DNA from: Georgenia muralis
GTDB lineage: Bacteria > Actinomycetota > Actinomycetes > Actinomycetales > Actinomycetaceae
Length of the DNA stretch: 64,000 nucleotides
Assembly (NCBI RefSeq): GCF_003814705.1
Contig: NZ_RKRA01000001.1
Span: 1,674,001 to 1,738,000 of the forward strand
Direction of reading: 5' to 3'
Made by a program: the position numbers and the translations under genes. Each line of letters opens with the position of its first letter. The stretch's first letter is position 1. Shown piece by piece: positions 1-9,324 of this stretch. Below the pieces are notes generated by a model. It was not told the origin of the DNA. It did not search any database and worked only from the letters and a program-made list of their open reading frames with translations.

Positions 1-453
1 GGCACGGGACGCCCCGTCACAACGCCGGCCTCGAACGCCGGTCATCTGCTGTGGTCCGGGATGCTCACGTCGGACGAGGCGCGGGTCGTCGGCGACCGGC
101 TGCTCGGGCCGGGCTTCTTCACCGGCTGGGGCCTCCGGACGGTCGAGGCCGGTCAGGCGGTCTTCTCGGCGCTGTCCTACCACCGCGGGTCCGTGTGGCC
201 GCACGACACGATGCTCGCCGCCGCCGGGCTCGCCGCGTACGGGCTCCACGACCAGGCGCGGCGGCTCGCGCGCGGCACGCTCGACGCCGCCCGGCACGTC
301 GGCGGGCACCTGCCGGAGCTGTTCGGCGGCAACACCGCCGCTGACTTCCCGGCACCGCTGGTCTACGCCCGCGCCGGGGTGCCGCAGGCCTGGTCCGCGG
401 CCGCCGGCGTCGTCGCCGCCCAGATCTTGGGGCGACACCCGCCGGCCGGCTGA
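1..453 (+). CDS. Glycogen debranching-type glycosidase, C-terminal part (5' end outside window)
   Basis: The reading frame is open from the first base, so the gene starts upstream and only about 150 C-terminal residues are visible. The motifs SNAGHLLWSG and SYHRGSVWPHDTML are typical of the (alpha/alpha)6-barrel of amylo-alpha-1,6-glucosidase/MGH1-like glycogen debranching proteins of actinomycetes, which trim branched alpha-glucans in the cytoplasm. The tail ends in PQAWSAAA, again typical of that family. It converges with the amino-acid importer genes that follow, with a gap of about 10 bases. Substrate cannot be judged from this fragment. Confidence 0.75.
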   Translation, partial: GTGRPVTTPASNAGHLLWSGMLTSDEARVVGDRLLGPGFFTGWGLRTVEAGQAVFSALSYHRGSVWPHDTMLAAAGLAAYGLHDQARRLARGTLDAARHVGGHLPELFGGNTAADFPAPLVYARAGVPQAWSAAAGVVAAQILGRHPPAG

Positions 454-463
454 GCCTCGAGCC

Positions 464-1210
464 TCAGAGGACCTTGGACAGGAACGCCTGGGTGCGCTCG
501 TGGCGGGGGTTGGCCAGGACCTCGGTGGGGTCACCCTCCTCGACGATGGCGCCGTCGTCCATGAAGATCAGGCGGCTGCCGACCTCGCGGGCAAAGCCCA
601 TCTCGTGCGTGACGACCATCATCGTCATGCCCTCGCGGGCCAGGCCGCGCATGACCTCGAGGACCTCGCCGACGAGCTCCGGGTCGAGCGCGGAGGTGGG
701 CTCGTCGAAGAGCATCATGTCGGGGTTCATCGACAGCGACCGGGCGATGGCGACCCGCTGCTGCTGCCCGCCGGACAGGTGGGCGGGGTGGGCGTCGGCG
801 CGGTCGGCCAGGCCGACCCGCTCGAGCATCTCCCGGGCGACGCGGTCGGCCTCGGACCGGCTGCGGCGCAGGACCTTCTCCTGGGCGATGGTGAGGTTGC
901 GCAGGACCGTCATGTGGGGGAAGAGGTTGAACTGCTGGAAGACCATCCCGATCCGGGTGCGGACCTCGTCGACGTCGACCTCGGGGTCGAGGAGGTCGAC
1001 CCCCTCGATGCGGATGGACCCGCTGGTGGGCTCCTCGAGGAGGTTCACCGTGCGCAGCAGGGTGGACTTCCCCGACCCGGACGGCCCGACGACGCAGACC
1101 ACCTCGCCGGTCTCGATCGTGAGGTCGATGCCCTTGAGCACCTCGTGGTCGCCGAAGCTCTTGTGCAGGTCCCGGATCTCGATGGCCGGGACGTCGGTGG
1201 TCGGGCTCAT
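464..1210 (-). CDS. Polar amino-acid ABC transporter ATP-binding protein (GlnQ type)
   Basis: This 248-residue ATPase energises the adjacent amino-acid permease. Walker [10 protein letters not shown] is at residues 42-50, the Q-loop (FQQFNLFPH) at about 91-99, the signature LSGGQQQR at 145-152, Walker B with DEPTSALD at about 165-176 and the switch His at 202. FQQFNLFPH and the length are typical of the PAAT family (GlnQ/HisP/GluA). It is the last gene of a three-gene minus-strand operon and its ATG overlaps the permease stop by four bases. The amino acid transported (glutamine, glutamate, cystine or other) cannot be told from the ATPase. Confidence 0.95.
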   Translation of the reverse strand: MSPTTDVPAIEIRDLHKSFGDHEVLKGIDLTIETGEVVCVVGPSGSGKSTLLRTVNLLEEPTSGSIRIEGVDLLDPEVDVDEVRTRIGMVFQQFNLFPHMTVLRNLTIAQEKVLRRSRSEADRVAREMLERVGLADRADAHPAHLSGGQQQRVAIARSLSMNPDMMLFDEPTSALDPELVGEVLEVMRGLAREGMTMMVVTHEMGFAREVGSRLIFMDDGAIVEEGDPTEVLANPRHERTQAFLSKVL

Positions 1211-1998
1211 CGGGTCTTCGCCAGCTTCCTCTCGAGCACCGCGACCAGCCGGGTGAGCGGGATCGTGATGAGCAGGTAGAGCATCGCGGCCATCACCAGG
1301 GTGGTGCCGTTGGAGTTCACCGAGAGGCCGTCGCGCGCGAACGTGGTCAGCTCCTTGGTGAACACGGTCGAGCCGGCGATGAACAGCAGGGAGGTGTCCT
1401 TGAGCAGGAGCACGAACTCGTTGGTCATCGGCGGGATGATGATCCGGAAGCCCTGGGGTAGGACCACCGAGAGCATGGTGCGGGCGGGCGACATGCCGAG
1501 GGACCGTGCGGCCTCCGCCTGGCCCTTCGGGACCGCCTCGATGCCCGCCCGGATCACCTCGGCCATGTAGGCCGACGCCACGAGGATGAGCCCGACGAGG
1601 CCCGCGCCGACCTGGCCGCCGGGGACCTGCACGCCGAGCGCGATGGGGATGACGTACGCCATCGCGAAGATCGTCAGCAGGGCGGGCAGGCCGCGGAAGA
1701 GCTCGATGTACGCCGTCGCGAACCAGCGGTACGGCGGGACGGAGGAGAGCTTCATCAGCGCCATGACGACGCCGAGCACCACCCCGCCGACGAACGAGAC
1801 CACCGTGAAGACGATGGTGTTCTTCAGCGCGATGGTGATGATCTGCGGGAACTGCTCCCGAGCGATGTCCACCCGCAGGAACTGGTTCTGGACCCGTGCC
1901 CAGTCCGTGGCGAGCACGACCGCCACCACCACGGCGAGGAACACCGCGTACATGACGCCGCGGGTCAGGCGGCGGCGGGTCGTCCTGCGCATGGCCAT
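1207..1998 (-). CDS. Polar amino-acid ABC transporter permease
   Basis: The 263-residue inner-membrane permease begins at ATG 1998, just inside the end of the binding-protein gene; a second ATG lies six bases further in. It has a basic N-terminus ([10 protein letters not shown]), a first membrane segment at about residues 14-30 and the HisM/GlnP-type permease fold. The EAA loop reads [28 protein letters not shown] is typical of the family. It forms one operon with the solute-binding protein upstream and the ATPase downstream. Confidence 0.93.
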   Translation of the reverse strand: MAMRRTTRRRLTRGVMYAVFLAVVVAVVLATDWARVQNQFLRVDIAREQFPQIITIALKNTIVFTVVSFVGGVVLGVVMALMKLSSVPPYRWFATAYIELFRGLPALLTIFAMAYVIPIALGVQVPGGQVGAGLVGLILVASAYMAEVIRAGIEAVPKGQAEAARSLGMSPARTMLSVVLPQGFRIIIPPMTNEFVLLLKDTSLLFIAGSTVFTKELTTFARDGLSVNSNGTTLVMAAMLYLLITIPLTRLVAVLERKLAKTR

Positions 1999-2000
1999 GG

Positions 2001-2819
2001 TTAGGACGCGTCGGTGGCGAAGTAGGAGTCGTAGATCTCCTGGTACGTGCCGTCCTCCCGGAGGCCGGCGAGGGACTCGTTGATCGCGTCGAGGAGCTCG
2101 GGGTTGCCGTCCTTGCTCAGCGCGAAGCCGTAGCTCTCGTCGGTGGCGTACTCCTCGACGATGACGAAGCCCTCGTCGTCCTGGGTGTGGACGACGTTGA
2201 CGGGCAGGTCCTGGAGGATCGCGTCGATCTGGCCGGCCTGCAGCGCCGGCCACAGCTCGCCGTCGGAGGGGTACTCGACGATCTCGGTGCCCTCGGGGGC
2301 GTTCTCCTCGGTGTAGCTCTTCCCCGTGGTGCCCTGCTGGACGCCCACCGTCATCCCCTCGAGGTCCTCGATCGACTCGATGCCCGAGTCCGCCGGGACG
2401 AGGAGGGACTGCAGGGAGTCGTAGTAAGGCTCGGCGAAGTCGAGGTTCGCCTGCCGCTCCTCGGTGATGGTGATGGCCGAGGCACCGAGGTCGCACTGCC
2501 CCGCGGCGAGGACCGTGCCGGACTGCAGGGCGTCGAAGCTGACGTCCTCGACGGCGAGCTCGAGGCCCAGGTCGTCGGCGATGGCCTGCAGGAGGTCGAT
2601 GTCGAAGCCGCTGTAGCCGCTGGGGGCGGAGGTGTCCTCGACCTCGAAGGGCGGGTAGGGCACGTCCGAGCAGGCGGTGAGGGTGCCGTCCGAGACGAGG
2701 TCGAAGCCGCTGGCCTCGCCCTCCGCGGCGGGCGTGTCCGCCTCGCCGCCGCCACAGGCGGCGAGAAGGGTCGCGGCGGCGAGGGCGGCGAGACCGTTGC
2801 GGAGCTGACGTGCGGACAT
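2001..2819 (-). CDS. Amino-acid ABC transporter substrate-binding lipoprotein
   Basis: This 272-residue SBP_bac_3-type protein has an N-terminal signal with lipobox LLAACG, so it is predicted to be lipid-anchored outside the membrane. The mature part has [24 protein letters not shown] and later VGVQQGTTG, the ligand-gripping motifs of polar amino-acid binding proteins. I chose ATG 2819 because GGGAGGT precedes it; the longer frame upstream encodes no signal peptide. It is the first gene of the operon, so the promoter lies in 2820-3025, which it shares divergently with the TauE gene. Confidence 0.94.
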   Translation of the reverse strand: MSARQLRNGLAALAAATLLAACGGGEADTPAAEGEASGFDLVSDGTLTACSDVPYPPFEVEDTSAPSGYSGFDIDLLQAIADDLGLELAVEDVSFDALQSGTVLAAGQCDLGASAITITEERQANLDFAEPYYDSLQSLLVPADSGIESIEDLEGMTVGVQQGTTGKSYTEENAPEGTEIVEYPSDGELWPALQAGQIDAILQDLPVNVVHTQDDEGFVIVEEYATDESYGFALSKDGNPELLDAINESLAGLREDGTYQEIYDSYFATDAS

Positions 2820-3025
2820 GGGGGATACCTCCCGGTCGATCCTTCGGGCTGGCGCCCATGGAACCACGCTGGTGTTGCTCGGACGTTTCGGCGTGACCGT
2901 CCCGCGCGGGGGCCGCGACGCGCAGCGCATACTACGTGCCGCACCCGGACCCCGCGCGGGCGCTCGGAATGTGGGCGGCAGGAGCCCGCGTCGTCCCCGC
3001 GCGCGGCCGATGACATCCTGGGCCG

Positions 3026-3871
3026 GTGCTCACCATCTCCGCCGGCGCCTGGACCGCCCTGGCCGTCGGCGCCCTGCTCGTCGGGCTCGCCAAGACCGCG
3101 GTGCCCGGCGCGGGGACCATCTCCGTGGCGCTCTTCGCCGCGGTGCTGCCCGCGAAGGCGTCCACCGGCGTGCTGCTCGTGCTGCTCATGGTCGGCGACC
3201 TCTTCGCGCTGTACGCCTACCGCGCCCATGCCGACCTCGGGGCCCTGCGCCGGCTCGTCCCGACGGTGCTGCTCGGGGTCGTCGCCGGGACCGCCTTCCT
3301 CCAGCTCGCCGGTGACGGCGTGGTCCGGCGGGTCATCGGCGTCATCCTGCTGCTCCTGCTGGCGGTGACGCTGTGGCGCCGCGCGCGGGAGGGCCGGCCC
3401 GGCGGCGCCGCACGGACCGACGGCGCAGGCCGGTCGCGTGCCGGCGGCGAGCCTGGGACCGGCAGCGAGCCCCGGCCGGCGGACGTGATCGGTCCGGGAC
3501 CGCGGACCGGGCGTGCGGGGCGGGGTCTGCGGTCCGGCGTCTACGGGGTGCTCGCCGGCTTCACGACGATGGTCGCGAACGCCGGCGGCCCGGTGATGTC
3601 GATGTACTTCCTCGCCTCGCGGTTCCCGATGCGGACCTTCCTGGGCACCGCCGCGTGGTTCTTCTTCGCGGTCAACCTCGCCAAGACGCCCTTCTCGATC
3701 TCCCTGGGTCTCATCACGGGCGAGTCGCTGGTGCTTGACGCGGTGCTCGCCCCGGCGGTCGTCGTCGGCGCGCTGCTGGGCCGCAGGCTCGTGCGGCACA
3801 TGAACCAGACCCTGTTCGACCGGCTGGTCGTGCTCCTCACCGCCGGCTCGGCCGCCTATCTGCTTCTGTGA
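3026..3871 (+). CDS. TauE/SafE family sulfite exporter-like membrane protein
   Basis: A 281-residue polytopic membrane protein starting at GTG 3026. It shows two homologous halves of hydrophobic helices separated by a charged, low-complexity loop (about residues 115-165). The motifs GLAKTAVPGAGTIS and VANAGGPVMSMYFLASRF are hallmarks of the TauE/SafE (DUF81) family, which exports sulfite or organosulfonates in some bacteria; the substrate here is unknown. It stands alone, divergent from the amino-acid importer. Confidence 0.88.
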   Translation: MLTISAGAWTALAVGALLVGLAKTAVPGAGTISVALFAAVLPAKASTGVLLVLLMVGDLFALYAYRAHADLGALRRLVPTVLLGVVAGTAFLQLAGDGVVRRVIGVILLLLLAVTLWRRAREGRPGGAARTDGAGRSRAGGEPGTGSEPRPADVIGPGPRTGRAGRGLRSGVYGVLAGFTTMVANAGGPVMSMYFLASRFPMRTFLGTAAWFFFAVNLAKTPFSISLGLITGESLVLDAVLAPAVVVGALLGRRLVRHMNQTLFDRLVVLLTAGSAAYLLL

Positions 3872-3945
3872 TCCGACCCGCCTGGCCTCGGCGTCGGTTC
3901 GACGCCTCGGGTCCTGGACACGCCGTCCCGGAGGCGGGCGTAGCA

Positions 3946-3975
3946 GTACCAACGATCCTGTCGATAGGTCATACC
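3946..3975. promoter_or_regulatory. Candidate GntR operators upstream of the regulator gene
   Basis: GTACCAACGATC (3946-3957) and AGGTCATACC (3966-3975) lie upstream of the GntR gene. GGTCATAY recurs at 6054 and 6109 in front of the ABC importer, and a related GTATCAATGGATC lies at 4856 in front of dgoD. GGT-CAT-ACC is a small inverted repeat like the sites of FadR-type GntR proteins. This is inference from recurrence only. Confidence 0.4.
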
Positions 3976-4038
3976 ATTGTCGATCAGGGGCCGAACGGCC
4001 GACGACGAGGTCGGTCAGGTCTTCGCGAGGGAGAGAAC

Positions 4039-4824
4039 ATGACGGAATCCGTCCGGCCGGCCACAGTGCTGTTCGATCAGGTGCTCGACCGGTTGGGCCA
4101 GGAGCTCGTGGACGGGGTCCGCGCTCCCGGGTCCGTGCTCACGCTCGCCGACCTCGAGGAGGAGTTCGCCGTCTCCCGGACCGTGGTGCGCGAGGCCGTG
4201 CGGGTGCTGGAGTCGCTGTGCATGGTGCGCTCCCAGCGCCGTGTCGGCCTGACGGTCCGCCCGCGCGAGGACTGGAGCGTCCTCGACCCGCAGGTCATCG
4301 GCTGGCGCCTCGGGGGTGTCGCGCGGGAGGAGGCGCTCCGGGACCTCACCGAGCTGCGCATCGCCGTGGAGCCGGTCGCCGCGCGCCTGGCCGCCCGGCG
4401 GGCCAGCGCGCAGGCGCGGTCCAGGCTCACGGAGCTCGCTGAGCGCCTCGCCGCACTCGGTTCAGCCGGTCGAGGGGACTCTGCCGACTACCTCGAGGCC
4501 GACATCGAGTTCCACACGCTGCTGCTCCACGCGTCGGGCAACGAGCTCCTCGCGGCCCTCACGGACGTGGTGGTGGAGGTGTTGACCGGCCGCACCCGGC
4601 TCGGGCTGAGCCCCGCGGTCCCGGTCCCTGGTGCCACACACAACCACGAGGAGGTCGCCCGGGCGGTCGCCGACGGCGACCACGACGCCGCGGAGCGGTT
4701 CGCACGTGCCGTGGTGGCCGAGGTCTGGGGTTTCCTCGAGTCCTCCGGGCTCGGCCACCCCGATCCACCGGTGCAGGCGGACCCGTCCGACGGCCCCGTC
4801 GACGCCGGACCCCGCTCTACCTGA
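4039..4824 (+). CDS. GntR/FadR-family regulator, probable galactonate-locus regulator
   Basis: A 261-residue cytoplasmic DNA-binding regulator. The N-terminal winged helix (about residues 10-75) contains LEEEFAVSRTVVREAVRVLE, a classic GntR recognition helix. The C-terminal all-helical FCD domain has ELRIAVEPVAARLAA, DIEFHTLLLHASGN and the metal-ligand His in THNHEEVARAV. ATG 4039 follows GAGGGAGAG. It sits directly ahead of dgoD, as dgoR does in enterobacteria, so galactonate or a downstream keto-deoxy sugar acid is the likely effector. Candidate operators flank it. Function is inferred from context. Confidence 0.85.
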   Translation: MTESVRPATVLFDQVLDRLGQELVDGVRAPGSVLTLADLEEEFAVSRTVVREAVRVLESLCMVRSQRRVGLTVRPREDWSVLDPQVIGWRLGGVAREEALRDLTELRIAVEPVAARLAARRASAQARSRLTELAERLAALGSAGRGDSADYLEADIEFHTLLLHASGNELLAALTDVVVEVLTGRTRLGLSPAVPVPGATHNHEEVARAVADGDHDAAERFARAVVAEVWGFLESSGLGHPDPPVQADPSDGPVDAGPRST

Positions 4825-4854
4825 CGGGAGTCGCCGGCTGCCGTCGCCGAAACG

Positions 4855-4869
4855 TAGTATCAATGGATC
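4855..4869. promoter_or_regulatory. Candidate GntR site in front of dgoD
   Basis: AGTATCAATGGATCG resembles AGTACCAACGATC at 3945-3957. It lies about 30 bases before the dgoD start, a position fit for repression. Prediction only. Confidence 0.3.
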
Positions 4870-4895
4870 GCTGTGGTGTCGTCGATGGAGATGAG

Positions 4896-6047
4896 ATGCG
4901 CATACGAACGATCGAGAGCTTCCTCGTGCCGCCACGCTGGCTCTTCCTGCGGATCGAGACCGACGACGGTGTCGTGGGGTGGGGTGAGGCCAGCCTCGAG
5001 GGTCACGGCGAGGCGGTGCGGGCCGCCGTGCACGCCTTCGAGGACATCCTGCTCGGCGAGGACGCCGGCAAGATCGAGCACCTGTGGCAGCGGATGACGA
5101 AGAGTGGTTTCTATCGCGGCGGTCCGGTGTTCGGCTCTGCGGTCGCCGGTATCGACCAGGCACTCTGGGACATCAAGGGCAAGGCCCTCGGTGTGCCGGT
5201 CTACGACCTTCTGGGCGGGCCCGTGCGCGACAAGGTGCGCGTGTACGGATGGATCGGCGGCGACGACCCCGCGGGTGTGGCCGAGGCCATCGAGGCGCAG
5301 CTCGCCGCGGGCCTCACCGCGGTGAAGATGAACGCCAGTGGCGCGATGGGGTACCTGGGCACGCGGGAGGACACGGCCGGCATCCTCGGCCGTGCGGCCG
5401 CCGCCCGGGAGACGCTCGGGGACGACGGTGACTTCGCGCTCGACTTCCACGGCCGCATCTCCGCCTCGTACGCCCGCCGACTCCTGCCGCTGCTCGAACC
5501 GTTCCATCCCCTCTTCGTCGAGGAGCCCGTCGCTCCGGAGAACGGGAACCAGACCCTCGACCGGATCGTGCGTGGCACGTCCGTACCGATCGCGACCGGT
5601 GAGCGGCTCTACTCGCGTTGGGACGTCCTGCCCGCCCTCCAGGCCGGCGTTGCGGTGCTCCAGCCCGACCTAGCCCACGCCGGCGGCATCTCCGAGGTGC
5701 GCCGGATCGCTGCTATGGCCGAAGCGTTCGACGCCGCCGTCGCACCGCACTGCCCGCTCGGGCCGCTCGCGCTGGCTGCCTCGCTCCAGGTCGACTTCGC
5801 CGCCCCGAACGTCCTCATCCAGGAGCAGTCCATCGGTATCCACTACAACGCCGGGTCGAACGAGCTGCTCGACTACGTGCTCGACCGTTCCGTCTTCTCC
5901 TTCACCGACGGATTCATCCACCGCCCCACCGGGCCGGGCCTCGGCGTGGAGATCGACGAGGCGGCCGTCCGCCGAGCCGGCGAGGTCGGGCACCGGTGGC
6001 GCACCCCTGGCTGGTACCGACCCGACGGGAGCCTCGCCGAGTGGTGA
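4896..6047 (+). CDS. dgoD: D-galactonate dehydratase (enolase superfamily)
   Basis: This 383-residue enzyme removes water from D-galactonate to give 2-dehydro-3-deoxy-D-galactonate (KDGal). Length and motifs follow Escherichia coli DgoD closely: PPRWLFLRIETDDGVVGWGE near the start, SGFYRGGP, AGIDQALWDIKGKALG, GLDFHGR-type ALDFHGRISA with the metal-ligand Asp, FVEEPV, IATGERLYSR, LQPDLAHAGGI, APHCPLGP with the catalytic His, and a C-terminal SLAEW. I chose ATG 4896 after GGAG because it matches the family start; an ATG 33 bases upstream is also in frame. The neighbours supply uptake, KDGal kinase and aldolase activities. Confidence 0.93.
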   Translation: MRIRTIESFLVPPRWLFLRIETDDGVVGWGEASLEGHGEAVRAAVHAFEDILLGEDAGKIEHLWQRMTKSGFYRGGPVFGSAVAGIDQALWDIKGKALGVPVYDLLGGPVRDKVRVYGWIGGDDPAGVAEAIEAQLAAGLTAVKMNASGAMGYLGTREDTAGILGRAAAARETLGDDGDFALDFHGRISASYARRLLPLLEPFHPLFVEEPVAPENGNQTLDRIVRGTSVPIATGERLYSRWDVLPALQAGVAVLQPDLAHAGGISEVRRIAAMAEAFDAAVAPHCPLGPLALAASLQVDFAAPNVLIQEQSIGIHYNAGSNELLDYVLDRSVFSFTDGFIHRPTGPGLGVEIDEAAVRRAGEVGHRWRTPGWYRPDGSLAEW

Positions 6048-6050
6048 TGC

Positions 6051-6131
6051 ATTGGTCATATTTGTGACCGATTTGTGACCCGATGTGGCCGAGGTCACCC
6101 TTGGCAAAGGTCATACTTGTTGCGCAAGCGA
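6051..6131. promoter_or_regulatory. Promoter/operator region of the galactonate ABC operon
   Basis: The short gap before the binding-protein gene holds GGTCA-N6-TGACC (6054-6069), a second TTTGTGACC (6072-6080), GGTCATAC (6109-6116) and the palindrome TTGCGCAA (6120-6127). GGTCATAC is shared with the gntR upstream region. The density of short repeats argues for regulated transcription here. Confidence 0.45.
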
Positions 6132-6154
6132 TCTAGCAAGGGAGCTGGACTGAC

Positions 6155-7456
6155 ATGAAGGTTTCACGGAAGATCGTCACCGCCGCGGTGCTCACGAGCA
6201 CCCTCGTTCTCGGCGCATGCGGTGGCGGAGACAGCGGCAGCGGGGACGCCGCAGGCGGAGACAGCTCGGGCGGTGGTGGCGAGGTCTTCGTCACGCTCTC
6301 GAACCACCCCTGGACCAACGTCATCGAGGAGAAGATTCCCGACTTCGAGGAGCAGACGGGCATCGACGTCCAGGTGACGGTGCTCGGCGAGGACCAGCTC
6401 TCCGACCAGTACAACGTCAAGCTCAACGCCGGTGCCACCGACGTCGACGTCATGATGCTGCGGCCGCTGCAGGAGGCGAAGCTCTTCTCGAGCAACGGCT
6501 GGCTGCTGCCCCTCGACGACCAGATCGAGGGCGCGTCTGAGGAGTTCAACTGGGACGACTTCCAGGCCCAGAACGCCGTGACGACCGAGGAGGGCATCGT
6601 CGCGGTGCCGATCGTCGTGGAGCAGGAGATCCTGTACTACCGCACGGACCTGCTCGATGCCGCCGGCCTTGAGGTGCCCACCACGTTCGAGGAGCTGCGC
6701 GCCGCCGCTGAGACGATCCAGAACGAGAACGAGGATGTCTACGGCTTCGTGGCCCGTGGCCAGCGTGCCGCCGCGGTCACCCAGTTCTCCAGCTTCCTCT
6801 ACGGCGAGGGCGGGGACTGGAACGACGGCGACACCGCCACCATCGACACACCCGAGGCGAAGGCCGCCTACGAGAGCTACGGCGGTCTGCTGCGCGACTT
6901 CGGCCCTCCCGGTGTGACGAACATGAGCTGGAAGGAGGCCAGTGCGATCTTCCAGCAGGGTCAGGCCGCCTTCTACACCGACGCCAGCGTCTTCTACAAC
7001 AACATGATCGACCCCGAGCAGTCGCGGGTGGGGGACATGGTGGGGTACGCCCAGATGCCCGGCGGTGACGCCGGCTCGAAGCCCTACTCGATCCCCTCGT
7101 GGGGGCTGGGCATCAACAACGGCTCGGAGAACGTCGAGAACGCGTGGGCGTTCATCGAGTGGGCGACGAGCCCGGAGATGACCAAGGAGATCCAGCTCGA
7201 GGGTGTCGCCGGAGCGCGCAACTCGGTCTGGGAGGACCCGGAGGGGACCTCCGCCTTCCCCGAGCAGCTCGCCGACGTGCTCATCTCCTCCGCCGAGGCC
7301 GGGGTCGACCACGACCGCCCGGTGGTAGTCGAGGTGGGCCGGGCCCGCGACATCGTGGGCGCGCCGATCATCGCCGTCCTCGAGGGTCAGGACCTCGACT
7401 CCGCGCTGGAGCAGGCGCAGAGCGAGTACCAGGCGCTTCTGGACGACGAGCAGTGA
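6155..7456 (+). CDS. CUT1 ABC transporter substrate-binding lipoprotein (galactonate locus)
   Basis: A 433-residue extracellular solute-binding protein of family 1. Its signal peptide ends in the lipobox VLGACG and is followed by a Gly/Ser-rich tether. The family motifs include NAGATDVDVMMLRPLQEAKL and WATSPEMTKEI near the C-terminus. ATG 6155 follows AGGGAGCTGGA. It heads a three-gene operon with two permeases and has no local ATPase, which is usual for CUT1 systems sharing an MsiK-like ATPase. Being next to dgoD it probably binds galactonate or a galactonate-containing compound; that is inference. Confidence 0.88.
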   Translation: MKVSRKIVTAAVLTSTLVLGACGGGDSGSGDAAGGDSSGGGGEVFVTLSNHPWTNVIEEKIPDFEEQTGIDVQVTVLGEDQLSDQYNVKLNAGATDVDVMMLRPLQEAKLFSSNGWLLPLDDQIEGASEEFNWDDFQAQNAVTTEEGIVAVPIVVEQEILYYRTDLLDAAGLEVPTTFEELRAAAETIQNENEDVYGFVARGQRAAAVTQFSSFLYGEGGDWNDGDTATIDTPEAKAAYESYGGLLRDFGPPGVTNMSWKEASAIFQQGQAAFYTDASVFYNNMIDPEQSRVGDMVGYAQMPGGDAGSKPYSIPSWGLGINNGSENVENAWAFIEWATSPEMTKEIQLEGVAGARNSVWEDPEGTSAFPEQLADVLISSAEAGVDHDRPVVVEVGRARDIVGAPIIAVLEGQDLDSALEQAQSEYQALLDDEQ

Positions 7457-7467
7457 TGGTCTGATCC

Positions 7468-8409
7468 ATGTCAGTGATGACGACAGAGGGGTCCCGCACT
7501 CGCGGTGCGGGACCCCCCGGTCCCCTCAGCGCGTGGGCGAACCGCCACATCAAGTGGGTCTTCACCGTCCCGGCGCTCGCCTTCACCGCCGTCATGGTGC
7601 TCTTCCCCGTGATCTACACGGTGGTGCTCTCGGTGACGGACGCCCGCGGCTCCATCCAGCGGGACTTCTCGTTCATCGGAGCGGGCAACTTCGTCGAGAT
7701 GTTCACCGACTTCCCCCGGTTCTGGCCGGCGGTGGGCCGGACCTTCCTGTTCACCGGCGGCGCCGTGCTCGTCGAGCTGGTCCTCGGCCTTGGTATCGCC
7801 CTCCTGCTGCGCAAGCCCTTCCGAGGGCAGGGAGCGGTGCGCGTCGTCATCCTCATGCCCCTGGTGGCCACCCCGGTGGCGGTGGCGATGATGTGGCTGC
7901 TCATCTTCGAGCCGACCATCGGGTTCGCCAACGAGTTCCTCGGCTGGTTCGGCATCTCCGGCCTGGGCTGGATCTCCGACCCGGGCCAGGCGCTGCCCAC
8001 CCTGATGTTCGTCGACATCTGGCAATGGACCCCCATGGTCGCCCTCATCCTCCTCGCCGGGCTCTCCACCCTCCCGGAGGAGCCGGAGGAGGCGGCGGTC
8101 GTCGACGGGGCCAACGCGTGGCAGCGGTTGATCCACGTCACCCTTCCCATGCTCCTGCCGGCGATCGTCGCAGCCGTGCTGCTGCGCAGCATCGACGCGC
8201 TGAAGACGTTCGACCTGCTCTACGCCACCAAGGGGCGTGGCGGCGGCTCGCTCCACGAAGCCGAGACGCTGAACATCCTCGCCTACTCGCTGTCGTTCGA
8301 GTACAACGACTACGGCATGGCCTCCGCGGTTCTGGTCGTCTTCTTCCTCATCATCGTGCTGTTCTCGTGGCTGCTTTTCCGGATCTCGAAGGTAGGTTCC
8401 CAGCAATGA
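7468..8409 (+). CDS. CUT1 ABC permease (MalF type), galactonate locus
   Basis: A 313-residue inner-membrane permease with six predicted membrane segments after a short cytoplasmic N-terminus. The EAA loop EEPEEAAVVDGANAWQRLIHVTLPMLLPA identifies the MalF/UgpA branch of sugar permeases. It starts 11 bases after the binding-protein gene and overlaps the next permease start by four bases, so the two are translationally coupled. Confidence 0.92.
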   Translation: MSVMTTEGSRTRGAGPPGPLSAWANRHIKWVFTVPALAFTAVMVLFPVIYTVVLSVTDARGSIQRDFSFIGAGNFVEMFTDFPRFWPAVGRTFLFTGGAVLVELVLGLGIALLLRKPFRGQGAVRVVILMPLVATPVAVAMMWLLIFEPTIGFANEFLGWFGISGLGWISDPGQALPTLMFVDIWQWTPMVALILLAGLSTLPEEPEEAAVVDGANAWQRLIHVTLPMLLPAIVAAVLLRSIDALKTFDLLYATKGRGGGSLHEAETLNILAYSLSFEYNDYGMASAVLVVFFLIIVLFSWLLFRISKVGSQQ

Positions 8410-9284
8410 CGACGACGGCGGCGGAGCAGATCGTCCGCGCACCGCGCGAGGTCATCCGGAGCAGCAGGCGGCGGGCGAAGACCCGTGCCGAGGTCTGGCG
8501 CTGGATCGCCATCGTGGTGGTGAGCCTGGTCTTCCTGTTCCCGCTCATGTGGATGCTCATCTCGGCGTTCAAGACCAGCCTCGACATCACCGACCCGGGT
8601 GCGATGTTCACGTTCGAGCCGACCCTGCGGAACTTCGAGAACGTCCTGGGGCGGGAGAACTTCCTGCCCTTCATCTGGAACTCGCTCGTCGTCGGCGTCG
8701 TCTCGACGGGGATCGCCCTGGTCGTCGGCGTGCCCGCGGCGTACGCGATGACTCGGTTCCACATGAACCGGTCGAGCGGGATGCTGCTCGTCGCACGCAT
8801 CATCCCCGGGGTCTCGCTCCTGGTGCCCTGGTACTTCGTGTTCTCCAGGATGGGACTGGTCGGGGGATACACGCCTCTGGTCATCTCGCACATGTTCGTC
8901 ACCCTGCCGCTCATCGCCTGGATCATGCTCTCGTTCTTCGAGGGCATCCCGGCCGAGCTCGAAGAGGCCGGGCGAGTGGACGGGCTGACGAACATCGGCG
9001 TGTTCGCGCGCATCGCCCTGCCGCTGGCGGTGCCCGGGATCGCGACGGCGTCGATCCTCGCGTTCATCTTCTCGTGGAACAACTTCCTCTTCGCGCTGGT
9101 GCTCTCCGGTGAGGCGACGAGGACCCTGCCGGTCGCGATCTTCAACTTCATCGCGTACTCGAGCATCGACTGGGGCGGTCTCATGGCGGCCTCGGTGATC
9201 ATCACCCTGCCGGTGATGATCATGGCGCTGTTCACGCAGAAGTACATCGTCTCCGGCCTGACCGCCGGCGCCACCAAGGGCTGA
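8406..9284 (+). CDS. CUT1 ABC permease (MalG type), galactonate locus
   Basis: A 292-residue partner permease. ATG 8406 lies in the ATGA overlap with the preceding stop. The EAA motif ELEEAGRVDGLTNIGVFARIALPLAVPGI and the C-terminal IVSGLTAGATKG are typical of the MalG/UgpE branch, whose C-terminal tail often ends in GATKG or GSVKG. It is the last gene of the plus-strand operon, closed by a strong hairpin at 9292-9318. Confidence 0.92.
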   Translation: MTTTAAEQIVRAPREVIRSSRRRAKTRAEVWRWIAIVVVSLVFLFPLMWMLISAFKTSLDITDPGAMFTFEPTLRNFENVLGRENFLPFIWNSLVVGVVSTGIALVVGVPAAYAMTRFHMNRSSGMLLVARIIPGVSLLVPWYFVFSRMGLVGGYTPLVISHMFVTLPLIAWIMLSFFEGIPAELEEAGRVDGLTNIGVFARIALPLAVPGIATASILAFIFSWNNFLFALVLSGEATRTLPVAIFNFIAYSSIDWGGLMAASVIITLPVMIMALFTQKYIVSGLTAGATKG

Positions 9285-9291
9285 TCGGTCG

Positions 9292-9318
9292 GGTGGCGCC
9301 CGGGAACCGGGCGCCACC
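9292..9318. terminator. Bidirectional terminator hairpin
   Basis: GGTGGCGCCCGG pairs perfectly with CCGGGCGCCACC around a 3-base loop. It separates the convergent permease and aldolase genes and can serve both. There is no T-run, as is usual in high-GC actinomycetes. Confidence 0.75.
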
Positions 9319-9324
9319 GCACCC

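Noticed and set aside
1999-2859. Permease frame open upstream of 1998
   Set aside because: The upstream part is Arg-rich and lies over the binding-protein gene in another frame; no permease sequence is present there.
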